DNA from: Anastrepha obliqua | Lineage: Eukaryota; Arthropoda; Insecta; Diptera; Tephritidae | Assembly (NCBI RefSeq): GCF_027943255.1 | Contig: NC_072893.1 | Span: 119,907,784-119,971,783, forward strand | Length of the DNA: 64,000 bases | Direction of reading: 5' to 3' | Shown here: piece by piece, positions 54,860 through 64,000 of the stretch | Layout: every line of letters starts with the position of its first letter | How positions within the stretch are numbered: position 1 is the stretch's first letter | Notes under the pieces: generated by a model | Databases searched by the model: none | The model's input: the letters and a program-made list of their open reading frames with translations, nothing else | What the model was told of the DNA's origin: nothing | Translations under genes and position numbers: made by a program

Positions 54860-55930
54860 CAGGGTGCTCCATCTTTAATGTCGGTGTGTAAACGCGAAAT
54901 AACTTTGTCATTTACCAACCGATCGATTTCCACATACAAACATGGATACGTCAATTCAGCACAATTTCAACCTTGGATCGCTTTACACCGAAACAACACA
55001 TCGAAAATAGTCGTTATATTGTTCTAACTCAACGCGCATATCGCGGCAAACAGACACCGACTGACAATACTATTCGTCGTTTGGTGTCGAACTTTTTTAA
55101 GCACGGGAGAGTAGGAGATCGTCAACAAGCCGTTCAAGACGTTCCAATGAGCTTGTTGAAGCAGTGAGGGAAATAATTACCCAGGAGCCAACAGTGTCGT
55201 ATTGTCTTCGCGTTCAGCATATTGGCGTCATTGCGGCGCATTTTAAAGCATGATTTAAATTTGTTTCTGAACCCAATTTTTGAAAGCCAATTTTAATGAC
55301 TCACGAGGCACATTTTAACCTCTCTGACAGCGTGAATACACAAAATTGCCGCATTTGCGGAACTGAGAATCCACACAAGATCCATGAAACGCCATTGCAT
55401 GACCGGAAAGTAAGGGGCTGGGCCAACATTTGCGCCAAAACAATCATTGGGCCATATTTTTACGGAGAAAACGAAACCGTCGATGGAAACCGATATCGAT
55501 GGATCTTGGCTCATTATGTCTGCCCGCAAATGAGTGAGAAAGGTTTAGAAGGTTACTGGTTTCAACAACACGCTGCGCCACGCCACACTGCGAATGCACA
55601 AATTGAATTTCTGCAAAAGAAAATTTCCGGGACGTCTAGTGTGAAAAAGAGGCGAAATGGACTGGCTCCCCAGATCACCTGACTTAGCCCCCTCCGACTT
55701 CTTTTTGTGGGGCTATCTGAAAAGTAAGGTTTACGCCAACAAGCCGCAGACTATTGACCAGCTTAAGGAAAATATTCGGGCCCAAATCGATGCTATAAAA
55801 CTCGAAATGCTTGACAAGTTGACGACAAGCGCAGAAAACATATTGCAGTTTGTGGTTGCTAATAAAGGTGTTAAATTGTAAATAACCAAACCAAATAACT
55901 CACTCACCGACATAAAAAATGGCGGACAAG
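54860..55930 (+). mobile_element. Degenerate Tc1/mariner element of DD41D type
   Basis: The left terminus CAGGGTGCTCCATCTTTAAT with GTCGGTG (from 54860, after TA at 54858-54859) matches the inverse of CACCGACATAAAAAATGGCG then GAC, ending about 55926. The right outermost bases are decayed. About 1.07 kb remain and a degraded transposase lies between. Its termini differ from the intact element 130 bp upstream, so it is not a tandem copy of it. Confidence 0.75.
54973..55881 (+). pseudogene. Tc1/mariner DD41D-type transposase, degenerate
   Basis: MDRFTPKQHIENSRYIVLTQ, PTDNTIRRLVSNFFKHGRVG and DRQQAVQ form the N-terminal part. A deletion removes the linker. MTHEAHFNLSDSVNTQNCRI (55296) corresponds to MSDEAHF, so the first catalytic D is H. 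YWFQQHAAPRHTA corresponds to WFQQDGA-H, so the second D is H too. WLPRSPDLAPSDFFLWGYLK keeps the third D, in another frame (55657-55881). Both substitutions and the frameshifts make it inactive. Confidence 0.82.
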
Positions 55931-55999
55931 TTGGCAAACAGCCACGTGGCGCATTAAGGCTAAGGTAAAAATTTCTATCACTCAAAATATTTCCTTTTT

Positions 56000-56080
56000 T
56001 TAATTTAGTAAATAAAAAAAACTATTCAAGAACAAAATTAAAAAAATTTTTAAATGATTAATTTGGTGCCACCTTTTACA
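56000..56080 (-). repeat. Single MITE-end unit
   Basis: AGTAAATAAAAAAAACTATT, then AAATGATTAATTTGGTGCCA with CCTTTTACA, matches one unit of the array at 61969-62760. Confidence 0.5.
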
Positions 56081-56108
56081 TATATGTGTGAGTACAGATA
56101 TAATCGGT

Positions 56109-56183
56109 ATTTACGCACTTTGTTGGGTGTTTAGCCGAGCCCATCCTCGTATTTGTGGTGCGCGCCTTGTTGGTGTTCCACAA
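56109..56183 (-). mobile_element. tRNA-derived SINE, family 1, 3' fragment
   Basis: GTTGGGTGTTTAGCCGAGCC, GTATTTGTGGTGCGCGCCTT and GTTCCACAA match the 3' body of the copies at 3701-4008 and 47170-47472. The tRNA head is absent. Confidence 0.6.
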
Positions 56184-56189
56184 TTCAAT

Positions 56190-56740
56190 TTACTCTGAAG
56201 AATATTTTAAGTTAAAATAATGAAGAAATGTGTTTCACGCAAACTAGTTCTCTAAAATAGAAAAATAGATGTAAAGTTTCAAGTCTAAATTCTATACACT
56301 GAACCTTTCCAACAGCCAGCATTCCGGCATTTATTTCCTATCATTGGCAACTTTTCTTTCAGGCTTGGGGAGTAATTCAAAAGTGACACAATGTTCTGGC
56401 TATTGAAACTGTCAAGGCCTACTTTCATGTTCACAGCCTTTGGGACTGTGGGATTTTCTCTTTTATGTCGCGGCTTACTCGATTACGGCAACGTGCAGCG
56501 ACAAAACTCATTCAAAGTGTTCGGAAAACTCAATCTATTTCAGCTCTTTCGTTAGATCGCGCTCGATTCACGACCTTCAGCTGCAAGCGATTGGGTCTTT
56601 TTATAAATTTCATGTGACTTGTGACTTATTTGAAACGCTTGGTGTTAGCATTTACTATGTCTTACAGGGTTCCGTCATTAGATCTACAAAAGTCTAATTA
56701 AAGCGTTAGGGCTAGCCAGAATTTTCAAAAAATTTATTTT
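56190..56740. other. No gene recognised
   Basis: No motif-bearing open frame. The sequence after about 56760 may already belong to the outer, weaker part of the inverted arm of the element at 57053-58915. Confidence 0.45.
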
Positions 56741-57111
56741 TTTTTTTTTTTTTTGATTTTCTTAAAGTGTCTTAGGTATCCTACAAATATTGTGAGAAAA
56801 TTTGAAGTGTATCTGACAAATACTTTTCGAGTTCTTCAACAATTAACAAAAGGCGCTCGGGCGCTCATAAATCGATAGCAAACCTTTAACTGCGTTTTTC
56901 TCAAAACTGTGTTTTTGGAACCGGTGATTACTGTAACTTAAAAACCGCTTGGTAGATTTCAATAAAATTTATACTGCTTTTGAACAACCTAAAAAATTCG
57001 TGTCTGATTGAAATTTTTTTTTTTTCAAAATCTCGATTTTTTGAAACAATTACACCGGCACACAAAAAAAAAAGTGGGGAGTACTTTTGACTAGACCCAT
57101 ATATCCCTATG

Positions 57112-57555
57112 TATTTTGACGCGCTGAATCCGAATTCGGTGTCCGTTTTGCCCGTACACCCCCAAAATTTTAAGTAAATAGCGAAAAACCGTGAAACCCC
57201 ATGAAAAATCGCTGAAAATCGCATTTATAGACGTTTGTCAATTTTAAAAACTTTTCTTATGAGTGTATTATACCTGATTTCAGTGTATTTTGACGCACTG
57301 AATCCGAATCCGGGGTTTGTTTTGCCCGTACACCCCCAAAATTTTGATTAAATAGGCTAAAACCGTGAAAAACCGTGAAAACCGTGAAAAACCGTGAGAA
57401 ATCGCTGAAAATCGCCATTTTATACGTTGGTAAATGTTAAAAAGTTTTCTTACGAGTGTATTATACCTGATTTCAGTGTGTTTTGACGCACTGAATCCGA
57501 ATCCGGTGTTTGTTTTGCCCGTACACCCCCAAAATTTTGATTAAATAGGCTAGTT
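57112..57555 (+). repeat. Three tandem subterminal units in the left arm
   Basis: TGT(A/G)TTTTGACGC(G/A)CTGAATC starts at about 57112, 57285 and 57477, spaced 173 and 192 bp. Each unit contains GCCCGTACACCCCCAAAATT, AACCGTGAAAAACCGTGAAA-type runs, AATCGCTGAAAATCGC and GAGTGTATTATACCTGATTT. The right arm has only one unit. Repeated subterminal blocks are common transposase-binding sites in DNA transposons (inference). Confidence 0.8.
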
Positions 57556-57773
57556 CATGGATAGTTTTACTGCTGAAGAAACCTTGGCATATGAATCTAT
57601 TCTTTTGCTTGTACTTGCGACCAGGGCACCTCCACGAGGTGACGGTGGGCAACAGAGCAATCTGGCGGAGCCCTGGGTTAACGGCTATCGTGCCGTCATG
57701 GCAAGTACAAGCAAGTGCTTTACGATGCAGGGGAGGGATACCCAGTATCGGCGACTGGTCAGGGTGAGAAAGC

Positions 57774-58508
57774 GGGCCCTGCTTTTTGTGTTTATGGGAT
57801 AGTAGAGACAGGATAAATCACTATGTAAAGAAAGAATGGGAAAAGAGAAATAACTTTATTCCGGGATCGAAGAACATTCTACACAAACCATTGATAGAAC
57901 CTTCAAAATATCTGCTACCACCACTGCATATTAAACTAGGACTTATGAAACAGTATGTTAAAGCTTTGGATAAAGAAAAAGACTGTTTTCGATACTTGCA
58001 AGAAAAGTTTCCCGCAATAAGTGATGCTAAGTTGAAAGAGGGTATTTTTGATGATCCACAAATTCGCCGACTTTTTAAAGATGCCAATTTTATTACAAGC
58101 ATGGACAGCACTGAAGAAGCAGCTTGGCGAAGTTGGAAAAATGTTTCTCAAAACTTTTTAGGAAATTCGAAAAGTAAGGATTACGAGAATATAGTTGACG
58201 GGTTACTAGAAAATTACAAAAACTTGGGTTGTTTAATGAACTTAAAATTGCACTACTTACACTCTCACCTCGACTACTTTCCTGAAAATCTAGGAGATTA
58301 CAGTGAAGAACAAGGTGAACGATTCCATCAAGACATAAGTGAAATGGAGAATCGGTATCAGGGAAGATGGGATGTCAACATGATGGCGGATTTTTGCTGG
58401 ATGTTACAGAGAGACGAAAAAAAGAAGAACAAGAAGAGAAATAGAAATCCATTACATAGATCGTTTGAAGAAAAAAGAGTACGTTACAAAAGAAGAAGAA
58501 CAGTGTAA
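57774..58508 (+). CDS. Conserved transposase-like domain protein, N-terminally truncated
   Basis: Homology-like sequence starts at GPCFLCLWDSRDRINHYVKK (57774), a C-x2-C pair at the edge of the truncation, and runs without stops to 58508. Numbering from the M of the 240-codon frame: KYLLPPLHIKLGLMKQYVKA (about 41-60), FLGNSKSKDYENIVDGLLEN (124-143), LKLHYLHSHLDYFPENLG (153-170), EEQGERFHQDISEMENRYQG (174-193), WDVNMMADFCWMLQRD (195-210), then a basic tail. From memory the same domain occurs in many unannotated arthropod and cnidarian proteins, usually with a longer N-terminal part. I cannot name the family. The His/Asp/Glu-rich blocks HSHLD and GERFHQDI look like catalytic or metal-binding sites. 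The expected upstream part is replaced by unrelated sequence, so this copy is probably nonfunctional. Confidence 0.65.
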   Translation, partial: GPCFLCLWDSRDRINHYVKKEWEKRNNFIPGSKNILHKPLIEPSKYLLPPLHIKLGLMKQYVKALDKEKDCFRYLQEKFPAISDAKLKEGIFDDPQIRRLFKDANFITSMDSTEEAAWRSWKNVSQNFLGNSKSKDYENIVDGLLENYKNLGCLMNLKLHYLHSHLDYFPENLGDYSEEQGERFHQDISEMENRYQGRWDVNMMADFCWMLQRDEKKKNKKRNRNPLHRSFEEKRVRYKRRRTV

Positions 58509-59134
58509 GAGCAGCATTTCTCACATATTTTTCCATCTCTATCATAAGCACTCAATGAAAAATAAATGAAAAAAATTTATCATTTTCTTTATGCAATCAC
58601 AGTCGCATATGTACAGTTTATGCAAAATCTGTAGTTAAAAGCAAAACGAACACCTAACTCGTATTAGGCACATTAAAATGAACTAAAATCATGTATAATA
58701 CACTCACAAGAAAACTTTCGAACATTTACCAATGTCTACAAATGCGATTTTCAGCAATTTTTCACGGGTTTTCGCGGTTTTTCGCTATTTACTTAAAATT
58801 TTGGGGGTGTACGGGCAAAACGGACACCGAATTCGGATTCAGCGCGTCAAAATACATAGGGATATATGGGTCTAGTCAAAAGTACTCCCCACTTTTTTTT
58901 TTTTGTGTGCCGGTGTTATTGTTGGTTTTCTTCTCGAAAATCTGAAAAATATTTCCTGAGGCCGCCATATTGTTAATTTTGAAAAAAGAGCTTCGATCAG
59001 ACACAATATTATCTATTAATAAAACTAATTTCTCTTGACCGATTGATTTTAGATGAATTTCCAAGGACTTGTGATGATCCCCGCAAGGGACTTCTTGAGA
59101 AACGGACTCCATACAAACGGGGATAACTTTAACA

Positions 59135-59800
59135 ATTATTTTATTTATTTATTTTATTTTATTTATTATTAAAGTCAAAACATACAACCATAGGTTATTT
59201 TACAATGATTGACCTTAAGAATAGTTGACATAAAAGGATTAACAGTAAAATCAAAATTAAAATTAAAATTACAGATAGTTGTAAAGAAGTATAAGTTGGA
59301 GAAAGTATTAAAAGGAAAGTAAGGTAAAAATAGTGGTAGCAGGAGTAGGGATTAATGGGAAGAGATTTAAAGTACATTCAGCAATTTTCGGCAAGATAAC
59401 GAAGCAATTTATTTTTGAAGCATGAGCTTTCTTTTATACGTTTAATTTTGTAAGGTAAGCTATTCCAAAGACGGACAGAGAACACAAAGTTTTGACGTTC
59501 AGTCACCAAACAACTGTATTTCATCGGGACTATGTTTAACGAGCGGCAGGACTTTGAAGGCATAAGTCGATCTTTGAGGTATCTGGGTTTTTGAGTGTTT
59601 ATGATCTTGTGGAGTAAAACTAAACATTTAAACCTAAGCAAGTCGTTAAAGGATACGGAAGCAATTTTTTTCGCAAATACTGAAATATGGTCACAACGTT
59701 TTTTACAGTACACGTACCTAGCAATGTTGTTATTAGATTTGTTTTGTTGAAATTTTGCTAAAATCAAGTTGAAACATGATGTATTAATGCGATATTTTTA
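59135..59800 (-). pseudogene. Non-LTR retrotransposon 3' end (CR1/Jockey-like) with RT C-terminal domain
   Basis: The minus frame 59767-59378 encodes LLRFKCLVLLHKIINTQKPR then YLKDRL, and MKYSCLVTERQNFVFSVRLW then NSLPYKIKRIKESSCFKNKL and LRYL. The block RLWNSLP, I-x-SS and F-K-x-L-x-YL is the typical C-terminal domain following the RT in CR1-, L2- and Jockey-like elements. About 240 bp of 3' UTR follows and ends at about 59135 in an AAATA-rich simple tail. The 5' end is truncated near 59800. No target duplication was identified. Confidence 0.7.
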
Positions 59801-59978
59801 TTTTTGTAAAATAAAGCAATTGACAAGCAAAAACAAATTATTGAAAATCATCATATTTTCGGGCCTCTGACTACCCCTAACCCCTTAAAGGATTTTTTTC
59901 TTTTTTTTCTAGTAAGAAATATATAAAATTTCAGTTCTTCCTTACGTTGTTTTCCTAAGACAATAAAATCTTCTTGTA

Positions 59979-60197
59979 CAATGTGGCGCAAAATTAATCA
60001 TCCAATCTTGTTTTTGAAGCACGTTTTACTAAATTATTTTAAGTGCTGTAAACCTTTATTTTTCCTTTTTTAGGCGCTCCATTGCTTATCTGTTTGTATA
60101 CATCAGCTGTCTAGTTTCACAATTGTGAAACATGAATGATGTATATTTACAAAAATGTTAAGCCTTCCGATAGGGTGATTAATTTTGCGCCACCCTG
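59979..60197. mobile_element. MITE, 219 bp, TA duplications (reference copy of the family)
   Basis: TA (59977-59978) is followed by CAATGTGGCGCAAAATTAAT then CATCC. The other end is GGGTGATTAATTTTGCGCCA then CCCTG and TA (60198-60199). The inverted termini match over about 24 bp. TA targets suggest a Tc1/mariner-type source. No coding capacity. The terminus is identical in type to the units of both tandem arrays. Confidence 0.85.
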
Positions 60198-60204
60198 TAT
60201 GAAC

Positions 60205-61820
60205 TGTTAATTTTGCTGAGTTCGCGAATGAATGCATGAGTTTATTAACTAATCTCAGTATTCGCCGCACTAAACGTAAACTAAATACACACCGCAAAAA
60301 ATATACACCATTTTTTTTTTATTATTTTCATTCTCCCCCTACTCTCAGCCAACAATTTTTCAGATAACGGTTTGTTGTGCTTTTCAAAGTTTCAGTTTTT
60401 CTCCCTTCCGCAAATTGGCATGCAAAATTTTTGCTGTCTAATTAAAATGGTGAACGTTAAATTAATGAAATAATAACAATAAAATCTCATCGTTATCCAA
60501 ACGCGAGTACTCCCATTTAAATTATTACAGAGTTTTAAGTACCATTCGTAAAATTTGCGAAAATGGCAGAGTAGCGGGTAATTATGACCAAAAACTATTT
60601 CATCGAATTAAATTGTCGCAGCTCTTTTATTTGTGTCATGTAAGCATTTTCAGAACTGAAAGTATTATAATTTATAAACAAACCAAAATGGTTACCGTCA
60701 CATACGCACGTATTTATTTAAAGGGAGAAATATTTGATTCATCGAGTTTATGAAACATTTGGTAAAAGTGGATAAAACAAATTTCATACCGGCGCAGTGA
60801 AGAGGGTAACCGATTTAAGGTTATCGTAAATATAAAAACTGTTGTTTTAATGCATAATTAGGTATAAGAAACTTCTACTGAAATTTTTATATTATTTCAT
60901 AATGGAAATAAGAAATTTAAGAAAATAAATGGAACGATATAAGAAACGCAGGATGTGTTCCAGTTCGATGTGTTTCCCCGAAATTTTTACTGCATGTCTA
61001 GACATTACTAATCGGCACATTGCAAATGAATAGAAAAAGAGGCCATTTGGGAGAGAGTGACTAAATATGCACGCAAATCGAACCTACATCCAACGCATTG
61101 AGCCACAATGGCTGGTTCTTATAAGATATTTCTCTAAAGCCAACAATGCCTACATAAGAACCCCGCTAATTCCGCAGATGTTTTAGTCGTATTCTTAGGA
61201 CAAAAAGCGATCACACAAATAAAAAATTATGGCCCATTTGTGAAAAAATAAAAATTTTTTTTGACTTTTTTTAGCCCAGCAAGAATGGTCTGATTTAGGT
61301 CAGTAAGAATTCTTAGGCTTTGCACTGCGCAATCTACGCTTTTCAGATCCCATCACCGCCTATGAATTTAGATGGTTTTTAACAAATTTAAAATTTAAAA
61401 ATTTTATAACACTTCTGCTGTAATTAACGCGAATCCGAGCGCTTTTTTATCGTTTAGTTGCTTTATTTCTTTTAAGAATTCTTTTGTAGTAATGAAAGAA
61501 ATACACGAATTTTCATCCACAACTAAGTTTCTAATATACGCGAGCACATTTAAGTTCTTCTTCCTTGTTCTTCTCCCCCTACTTCCGCTTTTTACAGCTA
61601 CTTATTTTCTTATACAAAGATCTTCAACTAGCCACGGCAGATGACGAACTCAATCGGAATAGCAAAAAAATGGCATCCCCACCCAAACTCTCTTACTACT
61701 ACTCGCGCACCCACAAACGGCTTATCGCGTCGAGAAGAAAAGAAGAAATGTACGTAGATCAAAACTTACTGTTAGGTGCCAGTTTATTAATAAGCGATTT
61801 TGTAAATAAGGTCTTGTAAT
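60205..61820. other. No gene recognised
   Basis: AT-rich. A tRNA-like scrap on the minus strand at about 61075-61130 (GGCTCAATGC, GGTTCGATTTG) could be a decayed SINE head but is too short to call. The 84-codon frame at 61565-61819 is unrecognised. Confidence 0.45.
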
Positions 61821-61823
61821 TAG

Positions 61824-61968
61824 ACAAGGTGGCGCAAAATTAATCATCAGACCACAAGATATATAATCTGATCAATCACTTTGACTCTTATGATCATTGT
61901 ATACCGTATTATTTAAGAAAAAAGTTATTAAGCAACAAAATTGGATGATTAATTTTGCGCCACCTTGT
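61824..61968. mobile_element. MITE, 145 bp, perfect 25 bp inverted termini
   Basis: ACAAGGTGGCGCAAAATTAA then TCATC at 61824-61848 is perfectly inverted at 61944-61968. The loop differs from that of the 219 bp copy. Its right terminus is also the first unit of the adjoining tandem array. Confidence 0.8.
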
Positions 61969-62760
61969 AAACAAAGAAAACGTTCTTAATTCACCTTTTC
62001 AGAAACTTTATTCCTTTTTTATTTAATAAAAATTAAGTTATTCATTTCATTGCTTTTTAATTACTAAAAAAAGTTATTCATAAAAAATTGGATGACTAAT
62101 TTTGCGCTACCTTGTACAAAAAACCTTCCTATTTCACTTTTTAAGAAACTACATTCCTTTTTATTTATTAAGAAAAGTTATTCAAAAACAAAATAGAATG
62201 ATTCATTTTGCACCCCCTTGTATTTATTTACTAAAAAAAATTATTCAATAAAAAATTGGATAATTAATTTTGCGGCACCTTGTCCAAAAAAATGTTCCTA
62301 CTTCACCTTTTAAGAAACTACATTCCTTTTTATTTTGTAAAAAATGTATTAAAAAACAAAATTGGATGATTCATTTTGCGCCACCTTGTACAAAATATGT
62401 TATTAATTTTCCAGAAACTGCTTTCCTCTTTATGTAATAAACAATTGTTATTCGAATGCAAAACTGCATGATTCATTTTGTGCCACCTTGTGCAAAAAAA
62501 ATCTCTTAATTCGCCTTTTAAGAAACTACATTCCTTTTTGTCTCTTAAAAAAAAGTTATTCAAAAGCAAAATTGGATGACTAATTTGGCGCCAGCTTGTC
62601 CAAAAAATTGTTCCTATTTCACCTTTTAAGAAACTTCATTCCTTTTTACTTACTAAAAAAAGTTATTAAAAAACAAAATTGGATGATTAATTTTGCGCCA
62701 CCGTCTACAAAAAAAAACAGTGTTCCTAATTCTCCTTTTTAGAAACTCCTCGTCTTCGCT
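61969..62760 (-). repeat. Tandem array of MITE-end units (opposite orientation to 13770-14380)
   Basis: The unit ends CGCCACCTTGT (or a variant) fall at about 62115, 62221, 62283, 62389, 62491, 62599 and 62707. Spacings are 102-108 bp with one short unit of about 62 bp. Each reads TTCACCTTTTAAGAAACTAC, ATTCCTTTTTATTTA, AAAAAGTTATTCAAAAACAA and AATTGGATGATTAATTTTGC. The reverse complement matches the units at 13770-14380. Confidence 0.88.
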
Positions 62761-62764
62761 TGAG

Positions 62765-63780
62765 CAACCGCTAATGCGCGCTCCAAAAGTTGCATCACAG
62801 CAGCACCACTGACTCGGTATGCAACAAGTTCTTCACTCTTAATGCTATTTATAAGTCGGTATTATGCAAACAACGCCATTTTCAAATAGCAGTTGAAGAA
62901 ATTCAAAAAGAAGCGGCAAGAAAAAATGCCAAAGCAATTACTGCCACATTGTAAATGCTTAAGATGAAACAAAGTGCTTTTTTTGTATTTACATGAAGAG
63001 GTGCATTAAGTATTAAAAAATGTATCATAGCACTCGCAGTGTGCTTGCACGCGTGCATGTGTTTGTAGTGCATTTTTATACGTACATGAAATTTATTCAG
63101 CCTTTCGAGGTACTTGCACCAATAGCAGCAGGCAATGCGCTATAAATGCTGGCAAATGAAAGCCGTTTATTTGGTTGAGATCTGTGGAGCTTGGCTTGAT
63201 TCTACCCTGGCTGTTGCTGCTCACCTTTTCCACGTATTCTCTGCTGCTTCTCAGCTTCGCTGTTGAACCTATGATTGCGCATCGGTAGTTACACTGCCGC
63301 ATCGCGCAACTAGTTAGCCTTGCAAATTGCCTCAACTTCATTCGTTGCTGCCTTACGTGCCTTACTTTTGAAGTGTTTTGCATACAATTTGCATTACTTT
63401 TCCACAGCTTTACTGCCTGCAGTTGCTCTACGCGATTCTTCTTTACACTCGCATCCAGTATTGTTGTAATGTAAAGTGTACAATGTTGTTGCTGTTATTG
63501 CATTTTATTTAATTCGCCTTCATTTAACGCATTTCATTGCATTTAAATAAAAAATTCTGCTATTTTATTTACACTCCTTTTTAATTGCAATTATTATGCA
63601 GTTACTTATGCAAATATTTATTTGAGTTGGCAGATGTTGTTGAACGGCATTCCTTTATCTTTTGCTTTTTCTATGAATTAAATTCAATGAAACTTGGGAG
63701 TGTAAATATTGGAGGTAATCTGTTAAGGATCGGTCCATTCTCTCTAAAGTAAAATATTATCAAGTAAAACACAAGAAAAA
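62765..63780. other. No gene recognised
   Basis: Non-coding sequence. The 96-codon minus frame at 63093-63383 carries no recognisable motif. Confidence 0.5.
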
Positions 63781-63783
63781 CAC

Positions 63784-64000
63784 GGCCGCCGTGGCCGAAT
63801 GGTTTGGTGCGTGACCACCATTCGGAAGTCACCCCGGGACCAAACACAAATTAATAGGAAAAGTTTTTTCTAATAGCAGTCGCCGCTCGGCAAGCAAAAA
63901 ACTTACAAAACCATCTGTTTGGCGTCGGCTTAAAATTCTAAGTTCCACCATTTCAAGAATAACATCAAAACGCACACCATAAATAGGAGGAGATGCTCGG
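63784..64000 (+). mobile_element. tRNA-derived SINE, family 1, runs off the window
   Basis: GGCCGCCGTGGCCGAATGGT (A box) is followed by a weak B-box region and the body (TAATAGCAGTCGCCGCTCGG, GGCGTCGGCTTAAA) to the end of the window. The B box is decayed (CCGGGACCAAAC). This is the only plus-strand copy of the family. Confidence 0.75.

Larger units (their letters stand above)
57053..58915 (+). mobile_element. Unclassified DNA-transposon-like element with long inverted arms
   Basis: CACCGGCACAC, an A-run, then GTGGGGAGTACTTTTGACTA and GACCCATATATCCCTA (57053 onward) is repeated inverted and nearly identical from 58915 leftward. It continues through GACGCGCTGAATCCGAATTC and TTTGCCCGTACACCCCCAAA for at least 170 bp. 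Weaker similarity extends outward (GTGTCTGAT with GAA and TTTTTTCAAAAT on both sides), so the true outer ends may lie beyond. TTA at 57050-57052 and 58916-58918 is a possible 3 bp duplication. Between the arms lies a conserved protein domain (57774-58508) and a unique segment of different origin (about 57555-57773). Confidence 0.7.

Noticed and set aside
56928..57224. Open frame duplicated at 58691-58945 (SAIFHG, FWGCTGKTDTEFGF)
   Set aside because: Both are readings of the inverted arms of the 57-59 kb element. The duplication is of DNA arms, not of a gene.
61075..61130. tRNA-like A/B-box scrap on the minus strand
   Set aside because: The spacing between the boxes is too short for a tRNA or an intact SINE head, and no body follows.
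1..64000. CRISPR arrays, bacterial operons or phage modules
   Set aside because: The window is plainly eukaryotic. The regular repeats are satellites, microsatellites and MITE-derived arrays without spacer structure.

Overview
The window looks like repeat-rich, gene-poor nuclear DNA of a higher dipteran, most likely a tephritid-type fruit fly. The grounds are AT-rich non-coding sequence, insect classes of transposable elements, and tRNA-headed SINEs of a kind I associate with tephritid genomes. The species placement is inference. I found no intact host protein-coding gene. The only host-derived coding sequence is a broken, intronless copy of the ubiquitin-ribosomal protein L40 fusion gene (35950-36311, minus).

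Layout. 1-2.5 kb: the end of ORF1 and an open endonuclease-RT ORF2 of a LOA/I-group non-LTR retrotransposon. 3.7-7.85 kb: a SINE, an RTE-like RT fragment, and a 1.3 kb DD41D Tc1/mariner element split by a 5'-truncated LOA-type copy. 9.2-10.4 kb: a mariner remnant inside or beside a duplicated repeat. 13.35-14.4 kb: an RTE-type RT relic and a ~110 bp tandem array derived from a MITE end. 17.7-18.5 kb: an RNase H fragment of the LOA-type family. 20.15-22.1 kb: one Tc1/mariner element nested in another. 22.3-27.1 kb: a Jockey/CR1-group fragment beside a pogo/Tigger transposase relic that is split by a 2.5 kb piggyBac element with TTAA duplications. 28.5-31.5 kb: an RTE endonuclease split by a LOA-type copy with an 11 bp target duplication. 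33.1-35 kb: a ~134 bp tandem repeat and a (CTCTAT)n microsatellite. 35.9-36.3 kb: the RpL40 pseudogene. 38.5-42.2 kb: weak retroelement relics and a TTAA-flanked MITE. 45.5-48.8 kb: purine-rich repeats, two mariner-like remnants and two SINE families. 50.3-55.9 kb: three Tc1/mariner-type elements, one with an uninterrupted 378-codon DD41D transposase frame. 57.0-58.9 kb: an element with long inverted arms carrying a conserved but unnamed protein domain. 59.1-62.8 kb: a non-LTR 3' end, two MITEs and a second, oppositely oriented MITE-derived tandem array. 63.8-64 kb: a SINE running off the window.

The features do not form a pathway. They record successive insertions: retrotransposons into DNA transposons, transposons into retrotransposons, and MITE ends turned into satellites. 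At least four nesting events can be dated relative to each other from target-site duplications or restored reading frames. The most novel-looking items are the long-armed element at 57-59 kb and the pair of MITE-derived tandem arrays.
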